From contig JACDBE010000244.1 of the NCBI GenBank assembly GCA_013695075.1, positions 1-16,684 of the forward strand: 16,684 nt of DNA, in the 5' to 3' direction. The translations under genes were made by a program, and so were the position numbers. Positions 1-6,944 of this stretch are shown piece by piece. Under the pieces are notes generated by a model. It worked only from the letters and a program-made list of their open reading frames with translations, was not told the origin of the DNA and made no database searches. Positions within the stretch are counted from its first letter, which is position 1. Each line of letters begins with the position of its first letter. The DNA comes from Acidimicrobiia bacterium. Lineage in GTDB: Bacteria > Actinomycetota > Acidimicrobiia > Spongiisociales > UBA5794.

Positions 1-3
1 TCC

Positions 4-33
4 CAAGGGAGGGGAAACAAACAAGGGAGGGGA
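4..33 (+). repeat. Direct repeat with four G-tracts
   Basis: The 12-mer CAAGGGAGGGGA occurs at 4-15 and again at 22-33. Each copy holds a GGG and a GGGG tract one base apart, giving four G-tracts on the plus strand with loops of 1, about 10 and 1 bases. This fits a possible G-quadruplex. It lies in the gene-free left edge, so its host transcript is unknown. Confidence 0.35.
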
Positions 34-53
34 CGTGGTGCCAGCGAGCCCGA

Positions 54-72
54 GGGCCGGCTTTGCCGGCCC
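54..72. terminator. Perfect 8-bp hairpin downstream of pfk
   Basis: GGGCCGGC, loop TTT, GCCGGCCC form a perfect 8-bp GC stem with a three-base loop. No T-run follows on either strand, so it is not a classical intrinsic terminator. It is the second hairpin behind the pfk stop codon and may back up the one at 108-133. It could equally end a gene lying left of the window. Confidence 0.4.
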
Positions 73-107
73 GACAACCTCGTCCCCACATCGGTCGGCT
101 CTTCAAC

Positions 108-133
108 CTAGGAGGGGGCCCCGCCCCTCCTAG
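108..133 (-). terminator. 10-bp hairpin overlapping the pfk stop codon
   Basis: CTAGGAGGGG (108-117) and CCCCTCCTAG (124-133) pair perfectly around a six-base loop. The pfk stop codon (TAG on the minus strand, 130-132) lies inside the stem. The T-tract is missing; the minus strand continues GTTGAAG. It is most likely the end of the pfk transcript: a GC-only terminator, a pausing site or a 3'-end stabiliser. Confidence 0.5.
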
Positions 134-1278
134 TACAAGAACATGGGTTTGCCAGCTACGTGGCGCACCTGGGGGCGGTAGTTGTCGGGGTCGTACAGCT
201 CGCCGACGTCGACCCGCTTGACGCCCTCCCTGGTCACCGAGATGGGCACCGCGGCGTAGGTGCCCCCGCGCAGCGACACCATCCGGCCTCGGGCCCCCTC
301 CAGGGCGAGGTCGACGGCCATCACCGCATAGTTGGTAGCCACCATCAGGTCGAGCGAGTCGGGTCGCCCCGATCGCATCAGGTAGGCGACCTGTTGGTAG
401 ATGATGCCGAGACCGGTGCGCTCGGCGAGGAGGTCGCCGGTGATCTGGCCGATACCGCCCAGCTTGCGGTGGCCGTAGGCGTCGGCCTCGCCGGTGAGCA
501 TCAGCTCGCCGCCGACGATGGTGGCCCCCTCGGAGATGGTGACCATGGCGTACCGGGACGGGTTGGCCTCCCGGTCCGCCACCAGCATGGCGGCGAGGCG
601 GTCGATGTCGAAGGGGACCTCGGAGATGATGGCCCGATCGACCCCGGCCAGGTACGCGGTGATCAGCGACGTCTCCCCGCTGTAGCGGCCGAACAGCTCC
701 ACCACAGCCAACCGCTCGTGAGAGCCGGTGGAGGTCCGCAGGTCGTGGATGAACTGCACGCCCCTGGTGACCGCCGTGGAGAACCCGATGCAGTAATCGG
801 TGCCGTGCACGTCGTTGTCCATCGTCTTGGGGATGGCGATTACCGGGAAGCCCTCGTCATGGAGGCGGAGCCCGTATGACAGGGTGTCGTCACCGCCGAT
901 GGCGATGAGCACGTCGATGCCTTGGGAGGCCAGCACCCGGAGGGCGTGGTCGGTGAGATCGTGGGGACCGTCCCCGCTCACCGCACCCGCCAGGAAGGCG
1001 GGCACCTCGTTGGTAGGCACCCTCCCCGGGTTGGTGCGTGACGTATGGAGGATGGTGCCGCCAGTGCGGTCGATGGTGCGCACCGTGAGTGGGTCCAACG
1101 CCACCAGGTGCTCCGCCGCCGTGTCAGGGTCGTCGGGGTTGGTGGACACCAGCGCCGCCCAACCGCGACGCAGCCCAACGACCTCGTGCCCGGAGGCGAC
1201 GGCCCGGTTGACCACGGCCTTGATGCACGGGTTGAGCCCGGGGACGTCGCCTCCACCGGTGAGGACTCCGATGCGCAT
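130..1278 (-). CDS. pfkA: 6-phosphofructokinase, pyrophosphate-dependent type by signature
   Basis: Phosphorylates fructose 6-phosphate to fructose 1,6-bisphosphate in the cytoplasm, the committed step of glycolysis. The 382-residue product opens with the phosphate-binding loop LTGGGDVPGLN (about 6-16). It carries IGGDDT (127-132), the catalytic block PKTMDND (150-156, catalytic Asp 154) and the substrate block ELFGRYSGE (about 194-202). In E. coli PfkA the residues at positions 104 and 124 are both Gly and make room for ATP. Here they are Asp131 and Lys151, the combination known from PPi-dependent enzymes, so PPi is the likely donor and the step may be reversible. The ATG at 1276-1278 was chosen because AAGGAG sits six bases upstream and the family N-terminus begins there. 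The frame is open upstream into dnaE, but that extension is low-complexity and unlike the family. Divergent from dnaE. Confidence 0.93.
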   Translation of the reverse strand: MRIGVLTGGGDVPGLNPCIKAVVNRAVASGHEVVGLRRGWAALVSTNPDDPDTAAEHLVALDPLTVRTIDRTGGTILHTSRTNPGRVPTNEVPAFLAGAVSGDGPHDLTDHALRVLASQGIDVLIAIGGDDTLSYGLRLHDEGFPVIAIPKTMDNDVHGTDYCIGFSTAVTRGVQFIHDLRTSTGSHERLAVVELFGRYSGETSLITAYLAGVDRAIISEVPFDIDRLAAMLVADREANPSRYAMVTISEGATIVGGELMLTGEADAYGHRKLGGIGQITGDLLAERTGLGIIYQQVAYLMRSGRPDSLDLMVATNYAVMAVDLALEGARGRMVSLRGGTYAAVPISVTREGVKRVDVGELYDPDNYRPQVRHVAGKPMFLY

Positions 1279-1284
1279 GAAGAA

Positions 1285-1290
1285 CTCCTT
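1285..1290 (-). promoter_or_regulatory. Ribosome binding site of pfk
   Basis: The minus strand reads AAGGAG, six bases before the ATG at 1278. This fixes the start and argues against the longer open frame reaching 1593. Confidence 0.8.
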
Positions 1291-1346
1291 TGGGGACGGT
1301 CGAAGGCTGGTCGGGGGGCAAGACGGCGATGAGATCCTGGTCCGCT

Positions 1347-1370
1347 CCGCCTCCCCGCATGGGGGGGCGG
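1347..1370 (+). promoter_or_regulatory. GC hairpin in the pfk/dnaE divergent region
   Basis: CCGCCTCCCC (1347-1356), loop GCAT, GGGGGGGCGG (1361-1370) form a 10-bp stem. On the plus strand it contains one T-G pair. On the minus strand that position is an A-C mismatch, so the structure is more stable as plus-strand RNA, which would be a dnaE leader. It could be a leader structure or a protein site. I see no convincing -10/-35 pair in 1279-1468. Confidence 0.35.
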
Positions 1371-1468
1371 CGATGGTACATCCCCTTCCGTGACGCAGCC
1401 TGGGTTTTCGCAGTCTTTCGTCGCCGCCTCCGCCGTGCTTACATGGCTGTAGTTCTCCCGGAGCCAGG

Positions 1469-4400
1469 TTGAGCACGGACAGCTTCGCCCACCTGCATGT
1501 GCACACCGAGTTCTCGATGCTCGACGGTGCGGCGCGGGTGCGGGACCTGGTGGCGGCAGTGGCCGCCGACGGGCAGCCGGCGGTGGCCATCACCGACCAT
1601 GGGGTCCTCTATGGGGTGGTGGACTTCTACAAGGCGGCCACCGGTGCCGGGATCAAGCCGATCATTGGCATCGAGGCCTACGTAACTCCGGGGTCCCGCT
1701 TCGACCGGCTTCCCCGCCGCCAGGACGTCCGCCACCACATGACGCTGCTGGCCGCCTCGGAGGAGGGGTACCGCAACCTGATCACGTTGTCGTCACGGGC
1801 GTTCCTCGAAGGCTTCTACTACAAGCCGCGCATGGACCGGGAGGTGCTCGCCGCTCACAGCGAGGGCATCGTCGCCACCTCGGGTTGTCTGGGGGGGCCG
1901 GTGGCCCAACTGCTCGCCCCCGACGCCTCCACCGAGGAAGGCAACGCCACCCAGGTGAGCGACTACAGGGCGGCGGTGGAGACGGCCGCCATGTACCAGG
2001 ACATCTTCGGCAGGGAGAACTTCTACATCGAGGTCCAGGACCACGGGATCCCCGCCCAACGCAAATTGACCCCCGACCTGCTCAAGCTGGCCAAGGAGAT
2101 CGGCGCACCCCTGCTGGCCACCAACGACAGCCACTACACCTATGCCGCCGAGGCCGACAGCCACGACGTGCTGCTGTGCATCCAGACCGGCGCCAACCGG
2201 TCCGACCCGGGGCGGTTGCGGTTCGACTCCGCCGAGTTCTATGTGAAGTCGGCGGCGCAGATGCGGGCACTGTTCCCCGAAGACCAGTACCCGGGGGCCT
2301 GCGACAACACCTTGGCCGTCGCCGAGCGCACCGAGACCAAGCTCCAATTCGGCCGCATCCTGCTGCCCCAGTTCCCGGTGCCGGCCGGGGCCACCGAGGC
2401 CTCACACCTGCTCCACCTGGTGATGGAAGGCGCTCGGCAGCGCTACGGCGACCCGTTGCCGGAGGTGGTCACCGCCCGCATCGACTACGAGCTGGGCGTC
2501 ATCGCCGAGATGGGGTTCTCGGCGTACTTCCTAATCGTGTGGGACCTCATCCGCTACGCCAACGAACGCCGCATCAGGACCGGTCCCGGCCGGGGGAGCG
2601 CCGCCGGTTCCATCGTGGCCTACTCGCTGGGGATCACCAAGCTCGACCCCATCGAGTTCGGGCTGATCTTCGAGCGATTCCTCAACCCCGGCCGGCGGCA
2701 GATGCCCGACATCGACATGGACTTCGACGAGCGCTACCGCGCCGAGGTCATCCGCTACTGCGCCGAGCGCTACGGGTCCGATCACGTCGCCCAGATCGTC
2801 ACCTTCTCCACGATCAAGGGACGCCAGGCGCTACGCGATTCGGCCCGGGTCCTCGGCTACCCCTACAGCCTGGGCGATCGGGTGGCCAAGCTGATGCCAC
2901 CGCCGATCCTGGGGGTGGAAGCGTCGCTCAAGGAGTGCCTCGAGACACCGGAGACTGCGGACTCGGTGGAAGTCAAGGGCCGCTACCGCGACGCCTCCGG
3001 GCTGCGCCACGCCTACGACACCGACCCCGAGGCGCGAGAGGTCATCGACACCGCCCGCGGGCTGGAAGGGCTGCGCCGCCAGGACTCGATCCACGCCGCG
3101 GCGGTGGTCATCTCCCCGGTACCGCTCACCGAGATCGTCCCCATCCAACGCAAGGGCGAGGACGCCGAGATCGTCACCCAGTACGAGTTCAGTGGCGTCG
3201 AGGCGCTGGGCCTGCTCAAGATGGACTTCCTCGGGTTGCGCAACCTGGCCACCATCGAACGGGCGCTGGAGCTGATCGAGCGCACCACCGGTGAGCGGGT
3301 GGACGTCGACGCCGTGCCGCTCGACGACCCGGCGGTGTACGCCATGCTGCAAGACGGCGCCTCGATGGGGGTGTTCCAGTTCGAGGGTGGGCCGATGCGG
3401 GCCTTGATGCGCAACCTGCGACCGGAGCGCTTCGAGCACCTGGTGGCCCTCAACGCCCTCTACCGGCCCGGCCCGTTGGGGGCCAACATGCACAACGAGT
3501 ACGCCGACCGTAAGAACGGACGCCGACCCGTCGAGTTACCCCACCCCGACCTGGCCGAGATCCTGGGCGACACCTTCGGAATCATGGTGTACCAGGAGCA
3601 GGTGATGCAGGTGGCCCAGCGGATGGCCGGGTTCTCAATGGCGGACGCCGACGACCTGCGCAAGGCGATGGGCAAGAAGATCCCGGCGGTGATGCACCAG
3701 CAGCTCGACCGGTTCATCGCCGGCTGCCTGGCCAACGGTTACGACCAGCGGTTGGCCACCGACCTGTTCGGCTTCATCGAGCACTTCGCCGGCTACGGCT
3801 TCAACCGCTCCCACTCGGCGGCATACGCCTACGTCGCCTACCAGACCGCCTGGCTCAAGGCGCATCACCCCGCCGAATACATGGCGGCGCTGCTCACCGC
3901 CACCAAGCGGGACAAGGAGCGCACCGCGGTGTACCTCAACGAGTGCCGCACCATGGGTTTGCGGGTGCTGGTGCCCGACGTCAACCGCTCCGACGCCGAC
4001 TTCGCCGCCGTCGCCGGCGAGATCACCTTCGGCTTGTCCGCCATCCGCAACGTGGGTGAGGCCGTGGTGGACCACATCCTCACCGAGCGCGACAAGAACG
4101 GGAAGTACCAGTCGTTCCAGGACTTCGTCGACAGGGTCGACGTCAGCGTGCTCAACCGGCGGGTCATCGACGCCCTCATCAAGGCGGGCGCCTTCGACAG
4201 CTTGGGCCACCCCCGGCGGGGTCTGCTGGAGCTGTCGATGGAGCTGGTGGAGCACACCCTGGAGCGGCGCCGCGCCGAGGACATGGGCCAGTACTCGCTT
4301 TTCGGGGGCAGCCAGGCGGTGGTCCCCGAGGAGCCGGTGCCGGTCCCCGAGCTGCGCTGGGAGCGGCGGATCCAGCTGGGCTTCGAGAAGGAGATGCTCG

Positions 4401-4978
4401 GTCTGTACGTATCAGACCATCCCCTGTTCGGGGTGGAGCGGATCCTGGGCACCATGTGCACGTCCACGATCCCGGCGCTGTGGGAGCTGGCGGACAAGGC
4501 CGAGGCCACCGTTGGCGGCATCGTGGGGACGGTCACCCGCCGCTACACCAAGAAGGGCGAGCCGATGCTCTTCTTCACCTTGGAGGACCTGGAGGGATCC
4601 ACCGAGGTCATCGCCTTTCCCGCCACCGTGGAGAAGACCGGTCCGCTGGTGCGCGAGGACGCCGTGGTGGTGGTGTCCGGCCGGGTCGACCACCGCGGCG
4701 ACGACGTCAAGTTCGTCGCCCGCGACATCAAAGAACCCCGGCTGGAGCCCGAGGACACGGTGCGGCTGCGGGTGGCGGCGGTGGCGCTGAGCCGGACCGT
4801 GGTCGACCAGCTCAAGGAGGTCCTGGCTCATCACCCCGGTCGGGCCACGGTGTACCTCCACATGCATTCCGAAGCGGGGGAGAAGGTGATGCGGCTCGGC
4901 GACGACCACCGGGTGGAGCCCCGCTCCTCGCTGTTCGCCGACCTGCGCGGCCTGCTCGGCTCGGGAGCGGTGCTCTGA
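1469..4978 (+). CDS. dnaE: DNA polymerase III alpha subunit (replicative DnaE1)
   Basis: Catalytic subunit of the replicative polymerase, 1169 residues, close to the usual DnaE length. The N-terminal PHP domain (about 1-290) shows HLHVHTEFSMLDG (8-20) and a full set of candidate metal ligands: His10, His12, Asp19, His44, Glu69, His89/90, Cys140, Asp220, His222. Several of these match the numbering of the mycobacterial DnaE1 PHP exonuclease with a shift of four, so intrinsic proofreading is likely. The polymerase core has GPGRGSAAGS (about 372-381) and PDIDMDF (413-419, catalytic Asp414 and Asp416). The third catalytic Asp is Asp586 in KMDFLGL. A helix-hairpin-helix/clamp region follows, then an OB-fold (about 1010-1090, starting VGGIVGTVTRR). 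The TTG start at 1469 has GGAG five bases upstream. Frame intact throughout, with no intein. Confidence 0.98.
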   Translation: MSTDSFAHLHVHTEFSMLDGAARVRDLVAAVAADGQPAVAITDHGVLYGVVDFYKAATGAGIKPIIGIEAYVTPGSRFDRLPRRQDVRHHMTLLAASEEGYRNLITLSSRAFLEGFYYKPRMDREVLAAHSEGIVATSGCLGGPVAQLLAPDASTEEGNATQVSDYRAAVETAAMYQDIFGRENFYIEVQDHGIPAQRKLTPDLLKLAKEIGAPLLATNDSHYTYAAEADSHDVLLCIQTGANRSDPGRLRFDSAEFYVKSAAQMRALFPEDQYPGACDNTLAVAERTETKLQFGRILLPQFPVPAGATEASHLLHLVMEGARQRYGDPLPEVVTARIDYELGVIAEMGFSAYFLIVWDLIRYANERRIRTGPGRGSAAGSIVAYSLGITKLDPIEFGLIFERFLNPGRRQMPDIDMDFDERYRAEVIRYCAERYGSDHVAQIVTFSTIKGRQALRDSARVLGYPYSLGDRVAKLMPPPILGVEASLKECLETPETADSVEVKGRYRDASGLRHAYDTDPEAREVIDTARGLEGLRRQDSIHAAAVVISPVPLTEIVPIQRKGEDAEIVTQYEFSGVEALGLLKMDFLGLRNLATIERALELIERTTGERVDVDAVPLDDPAVYAMLQDGASMGVFQFEGGPMRALMRNLRPERFEHLVALNALYRPGPLGANMHNEYADRKNGRRPVELPHPDLAEILGDTFGIMVYQEQVMQVAQRMAGFSMADADDLRKAMGKKIPAVMHQQLDRFIAGCLANGYDQRLATDLFGFIEHFAGYGFNRSHSAAYAYVAYQTAWLKAHHPAEYMAALLTATKRDKERTAVYLNECRTMGLRVLVPDVNRSDADFAAVAGEITFGLSAIRNVGEAVVDHILTERDKNGKYQSFQDFVDRVDVSVLNRRVIDALIKAGAFDSLGHPRRGLLELSMELVEHTLERRRAEDMGQYSLFGGSQAVVPEEPVPVPELRWERRIQLGFEKEMLGLYVSDHPLFGVERILGTMCTSTIPALWELADKAEATVGGIVGTVTRRYTKKGEPMLFFTLEDLEGSTEVIAFPATVEKTGPLVREDAVVVVSGRVDHRGDDVKFVARDIKEPRLEPEDTVRLRVAAVALSRTVVDQLKEVLAHHPGRATVYLHMHSEAGEKVMRLGDDHRVEPRSSLFADLRGLLGSGAVL

Positions 4979-5002
4979 GCATGGCGGCCGAGGGCGATTC
5001 AA

Positions 5003-5130
5003 CGCGCGCCGAACCTAATGCAGGGCGGCAGCTGAGACCGCCAACTTTGCATCGAGAAGCGGCGACGGTCCGGCGCGCGCCGAACCTAATGCAGGGCGGT
5101 GGCTGATAGCACCATCTTTGCATTCAGAAG
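5003..5130. repeat. Two-copy imperfect tandem repeat, 57-base units at 71-base spacing
   Basis: Copy 1 is 5003-5059 and copy 2 is 5074-5130, differing at eight positions. The first 26 bases (from CGCGCGCCGAACC to GCAGGGCGG) are identical. Both copies keep ATGCA (5018-5022; 5089-5093) and a complementary TGCAT (5048-5052; 5119-5123). Both keep an inner short stem around a loop starting GCTGA. In that stem C5029-G5040 of copy 1 becomes T5100-A5111 in copy 2, and the mismatch A5030/C5039 becomes a G-C pair. It lies between dnaE and the antiporter gene. I recognise no RNA family; it could be a structured leader, a protein-binding array or a REP-like remnant. Confidence 0.7.
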
Positions 5131-5225
5131 GCCAAGGGCATCCACAAGCGGGGGTGTCGCTTGCCGCCGGGCCCCTCGTCGGCGACACTGGCGTATGGGA
5201 CGACCCACGTACCCGCCGATGTTCG

Positions 5226-6920
5226 ATGCATGACACCGACCTGATCGACATCATCGCCGTCGGCCTCGCCCTGGCTTTCGTGCTCGGAGCCATCGCCAAC
5301 CGGCTCCGGCTGTCACCGCTGGTCGGATACCTTCTCGCCGGCATCCTCGTCGGTCCCTTCACTCCGGGGTTCGTCGCCGATCAGGGACTGGCCCAGCAGC
5401 TCTCCGAGATCGGCGTGATGCTGCTGATGTTCGGGGTTGGCCTGCACTTCTCGCTCGAAGACCTCATCGCGGTGAGGTCGATCGCCATCCCCGGGGCGGT
5501 CGCCCAGATCACCGTCGCCACCCTGCTCGGCTCGGCCATGGCCTGGGGGCTGGGTTGGAGCTGGCTCGAGGGCCTGGTGTTGGGGTTGGCGTTGTCGGTG
5601 GCCAGCACCGTGGTGCTGTTGCGGGCCCTGGAGGATCGGCGGCTCCTGGACACGCGACGGGGCACGATCGCCATCGGCTGGCTGATCGTCGAGGACCTGG
5701 TCACGGTGCTTGCCCTGGTGCTCCTCCCGGCACTTGCCGGGGCCCTTGCCGAAGGGGACGGCGGCGAGGGTCTCGCCGGCATCCTCGCCGCCCTGGGCGG
5801 TACCTTCCTCGGGGTCGCCGCCTTCGTGGTGGTGATGCTCCTCGTCGGCCGCCGGGTGATCCCATGGACGCTGGAGAAGGTGGCGGCTACCGGCTCCCGT
5901 GAGCTATTCACCCTGGCGGTGCTGGCCATCGCCCTCGGCGTGGCCTTCGGCTCGGCCCGGCTGTTCAATGCGTCGTTTGCACTTGGCGCCTTCTTTGCCG
6001 GGATGCTGCTCAACGAATCCGAGCTGAGCGCCAAGGCGGCCAACGACTCGCTGCCCCTGCGCGACGCCTTTGCCGTGCTGTTCTTCGTTGCGGTGGGGAT
6101 GCTGTTCGACCCGGCGATCCTGCTGGAACGCCCGTGGCAGGTGCTGGCCACCGTCCTCATCATCGTGTTTGGCAAGTCGGTGGCGGCCCACGCCATCGTC
6201 CGCATGTTCGGCCACCCCCCGGCACCGCCCTCACCGTTGCCACCAGCCTGGCCCAGATCGGTGAGTTCTCCTTCATCCTGGCCGCCACTGGCGGTGACGC
6301 TGGACATCCTGCCGGCGGAGGGCCAGGACCTCGTCGTGGCCGGCGCCCTGATCTCGATCCTGGTCAACCCGTTCCTGTTCTCGGCGCTGGACCGCCGCCA
6401 CGCCAGCAGGGAGGCGGCGGCGCCAGTCCCCGAGCCGAAGCCACCGCCGGGACCGTCCCCGGGACGTGCGCGACCACGCCATCGTCATCGGGTTCGGCCG
6501 AGTTGGGAGCGTGGTGGCCGACGACCTGCGCCGCCAGGGAGTCCCGATCATCGTCATCGACGACGACGACGACCTGGTGGAGCGGGCGCATGCCGACGGG
6601 ATCCCCGGCATAAGGGGCAACGCCGCCTCCAGCGTTGTGCTCGCCGAGGCGCATCCGGAGCGGGCCAGGATCGCCGTGCTGGCCATCCCCCAGCCGCTGG
6701 AGGCCGGGAGGCCCTGGTGAAACTGAGGGTGATGAACCCGTCGCTGACGCTGGTGGCCCGGGCGCACAGCGATGGCGAGGTGGCGCACCTGCTGGCGCAT
6801 GGCGTCGACGAGGCGATCATGGCGGAAAAGGAGCTGGCCCACTCGCTGGCGGAGCGGGTGATGGCCATCCCCGCCTATCACCAGCTGGCGGGACCCGGGC
6901 CGGGCGAACCCGGCGAGTGA
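5226..6920 (+). CDS. ybaL: YbaL/KefB-type cation:proton antiporter with TrkA-N domain; frame disturbed by four single-base indels
   Basis: CPA2-family monovalent cation/proton antiporter of the inner membrane. The first 330 residues are clean, close to E. coli YbaL, and contain multiple membrane helices (for example SPLVGYLLAGILVGPFTPGF and LMFGVGLHFSLEDL). From about 6220 the homologous protein moves between frames. GTALTVATSLAQIGEFSFILAA is read in another frame over 6221-6286, then the first frame resumes with VTLDILPAEGQDLV. The TrkA-N Rossmann domain (DHAIVIGFGRVGS to VLAIPQPLEAG) is in a third frame over about 6464-6708, and the end (ALVKLRVMN onward) is back in the first. The first frame has no stop, so it still predicts 564 residues with two scrambled stretches. 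This could be sequence error or a decaying gene. Start 5226 is chosen by homology, without a clear ribosome site; an in-frame ATG at 5118 lies inside the repeat. Confidence 0.85.
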   Translation: MHDTDLIDIIAVGLALAFVLGAIANRLRLSPLVGYLLAGILVGPFTPGFVADQGLAQQLSEIGVMLLMFGVGLHFSLEDLIAVRSIAIPGAVAQITVATLLGSAMAWGLGWSWLEGLVLGLALSVASTVVLLRALEDRRLLDTRRGTIAIGWLIVEDLVTVLALVLLPALAGALAEGDGGEGLAGILAALGGTFLGVAAFVVVMLLVGRRVIPWTLEKVAATGSRELFTLAVLAIALGVAFGSARLFNASFALGAFFAGMLLNESELSAKAANDSLPLRDAFAVLFFVAVGMLFDPAILLERPWQVLATVLIIVFGKSVAAHAIVRMFGHPPAPPSPLPPAWPRSVSSPSSWPPLAVTLDILPAEGQDLVVAGALISILVNPFLFSALDRRHASREAAAPVPEPKPPPGPSPGRARPRHRHRVRPSWERGGRRPAPPGSPDHRHRRRRRPGGAGACRRDPRHKGQRRLQRCARRGASGAGQDRRAGHPPAAGGREALVKLRVMNPSLTLVARAHSDGEVAHLLAHGVDEAIMAEKELAHSLAERVMAIPAYHQLAGPGPGEPGE

Positions 6921-6921
6921 C

Positions 6922-6942
6922 GGTGGCGAGGTAACCGCCTCC
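6922..6942. terminator. Weak hairpin between convergent ybaL and ArsA operon
   Basis: GGTGGCG, a seven-base loop, then CGCCTCC form six pairs with one T-T mismatch. It sits exactly in the 24-base gap between the stop codons of two convergent genes. There is no T-tract. It could act as a shared, weak bidirectional terminator. Confidence 0.25.
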
Positions 6943-6944
6943 GG

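Noticed and set aside
1279..1593. N-terminal extension of the pfk reading frame by 105 codons
   Set aside because: It is low-complexity, overlaps dnaE on the other strand, and a strong ribosome site plus the family N-terminus mark 1278 as the start.
1885..3294. 469-codon open frame inside dnaE in another frame
   Set aside because: Arg/Pro/Gly-rich shadow of dnaE, caused by high GC; no family resemblance.
5003..5130. CRISPR array
   Set aside because: Only two units, imperfect, about 14 bases between them, and no cas genes.
5118..5225. Earlier in-frame ATG for the antiporter
   Set aside because: It lies inside the tandem repeat, and the extra 36 residues have no YbaL counterpart; 5226 gives the family N-terminus.
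4979..5225. c-di-AMP (ydaO-type) riboswitch before a potassium-type transporter gene
   Set aside because: I could not find the family's conserved sequence blocks; the repeat there has a different layout.
6215..6710. Programmed ribosomal frameshifting in ybaL
   Set aside because: Four shifts in two directions within 500 bases, mostly at plain mononucleotide runs and without slippery heptamers plus structures, are better explained by indels.
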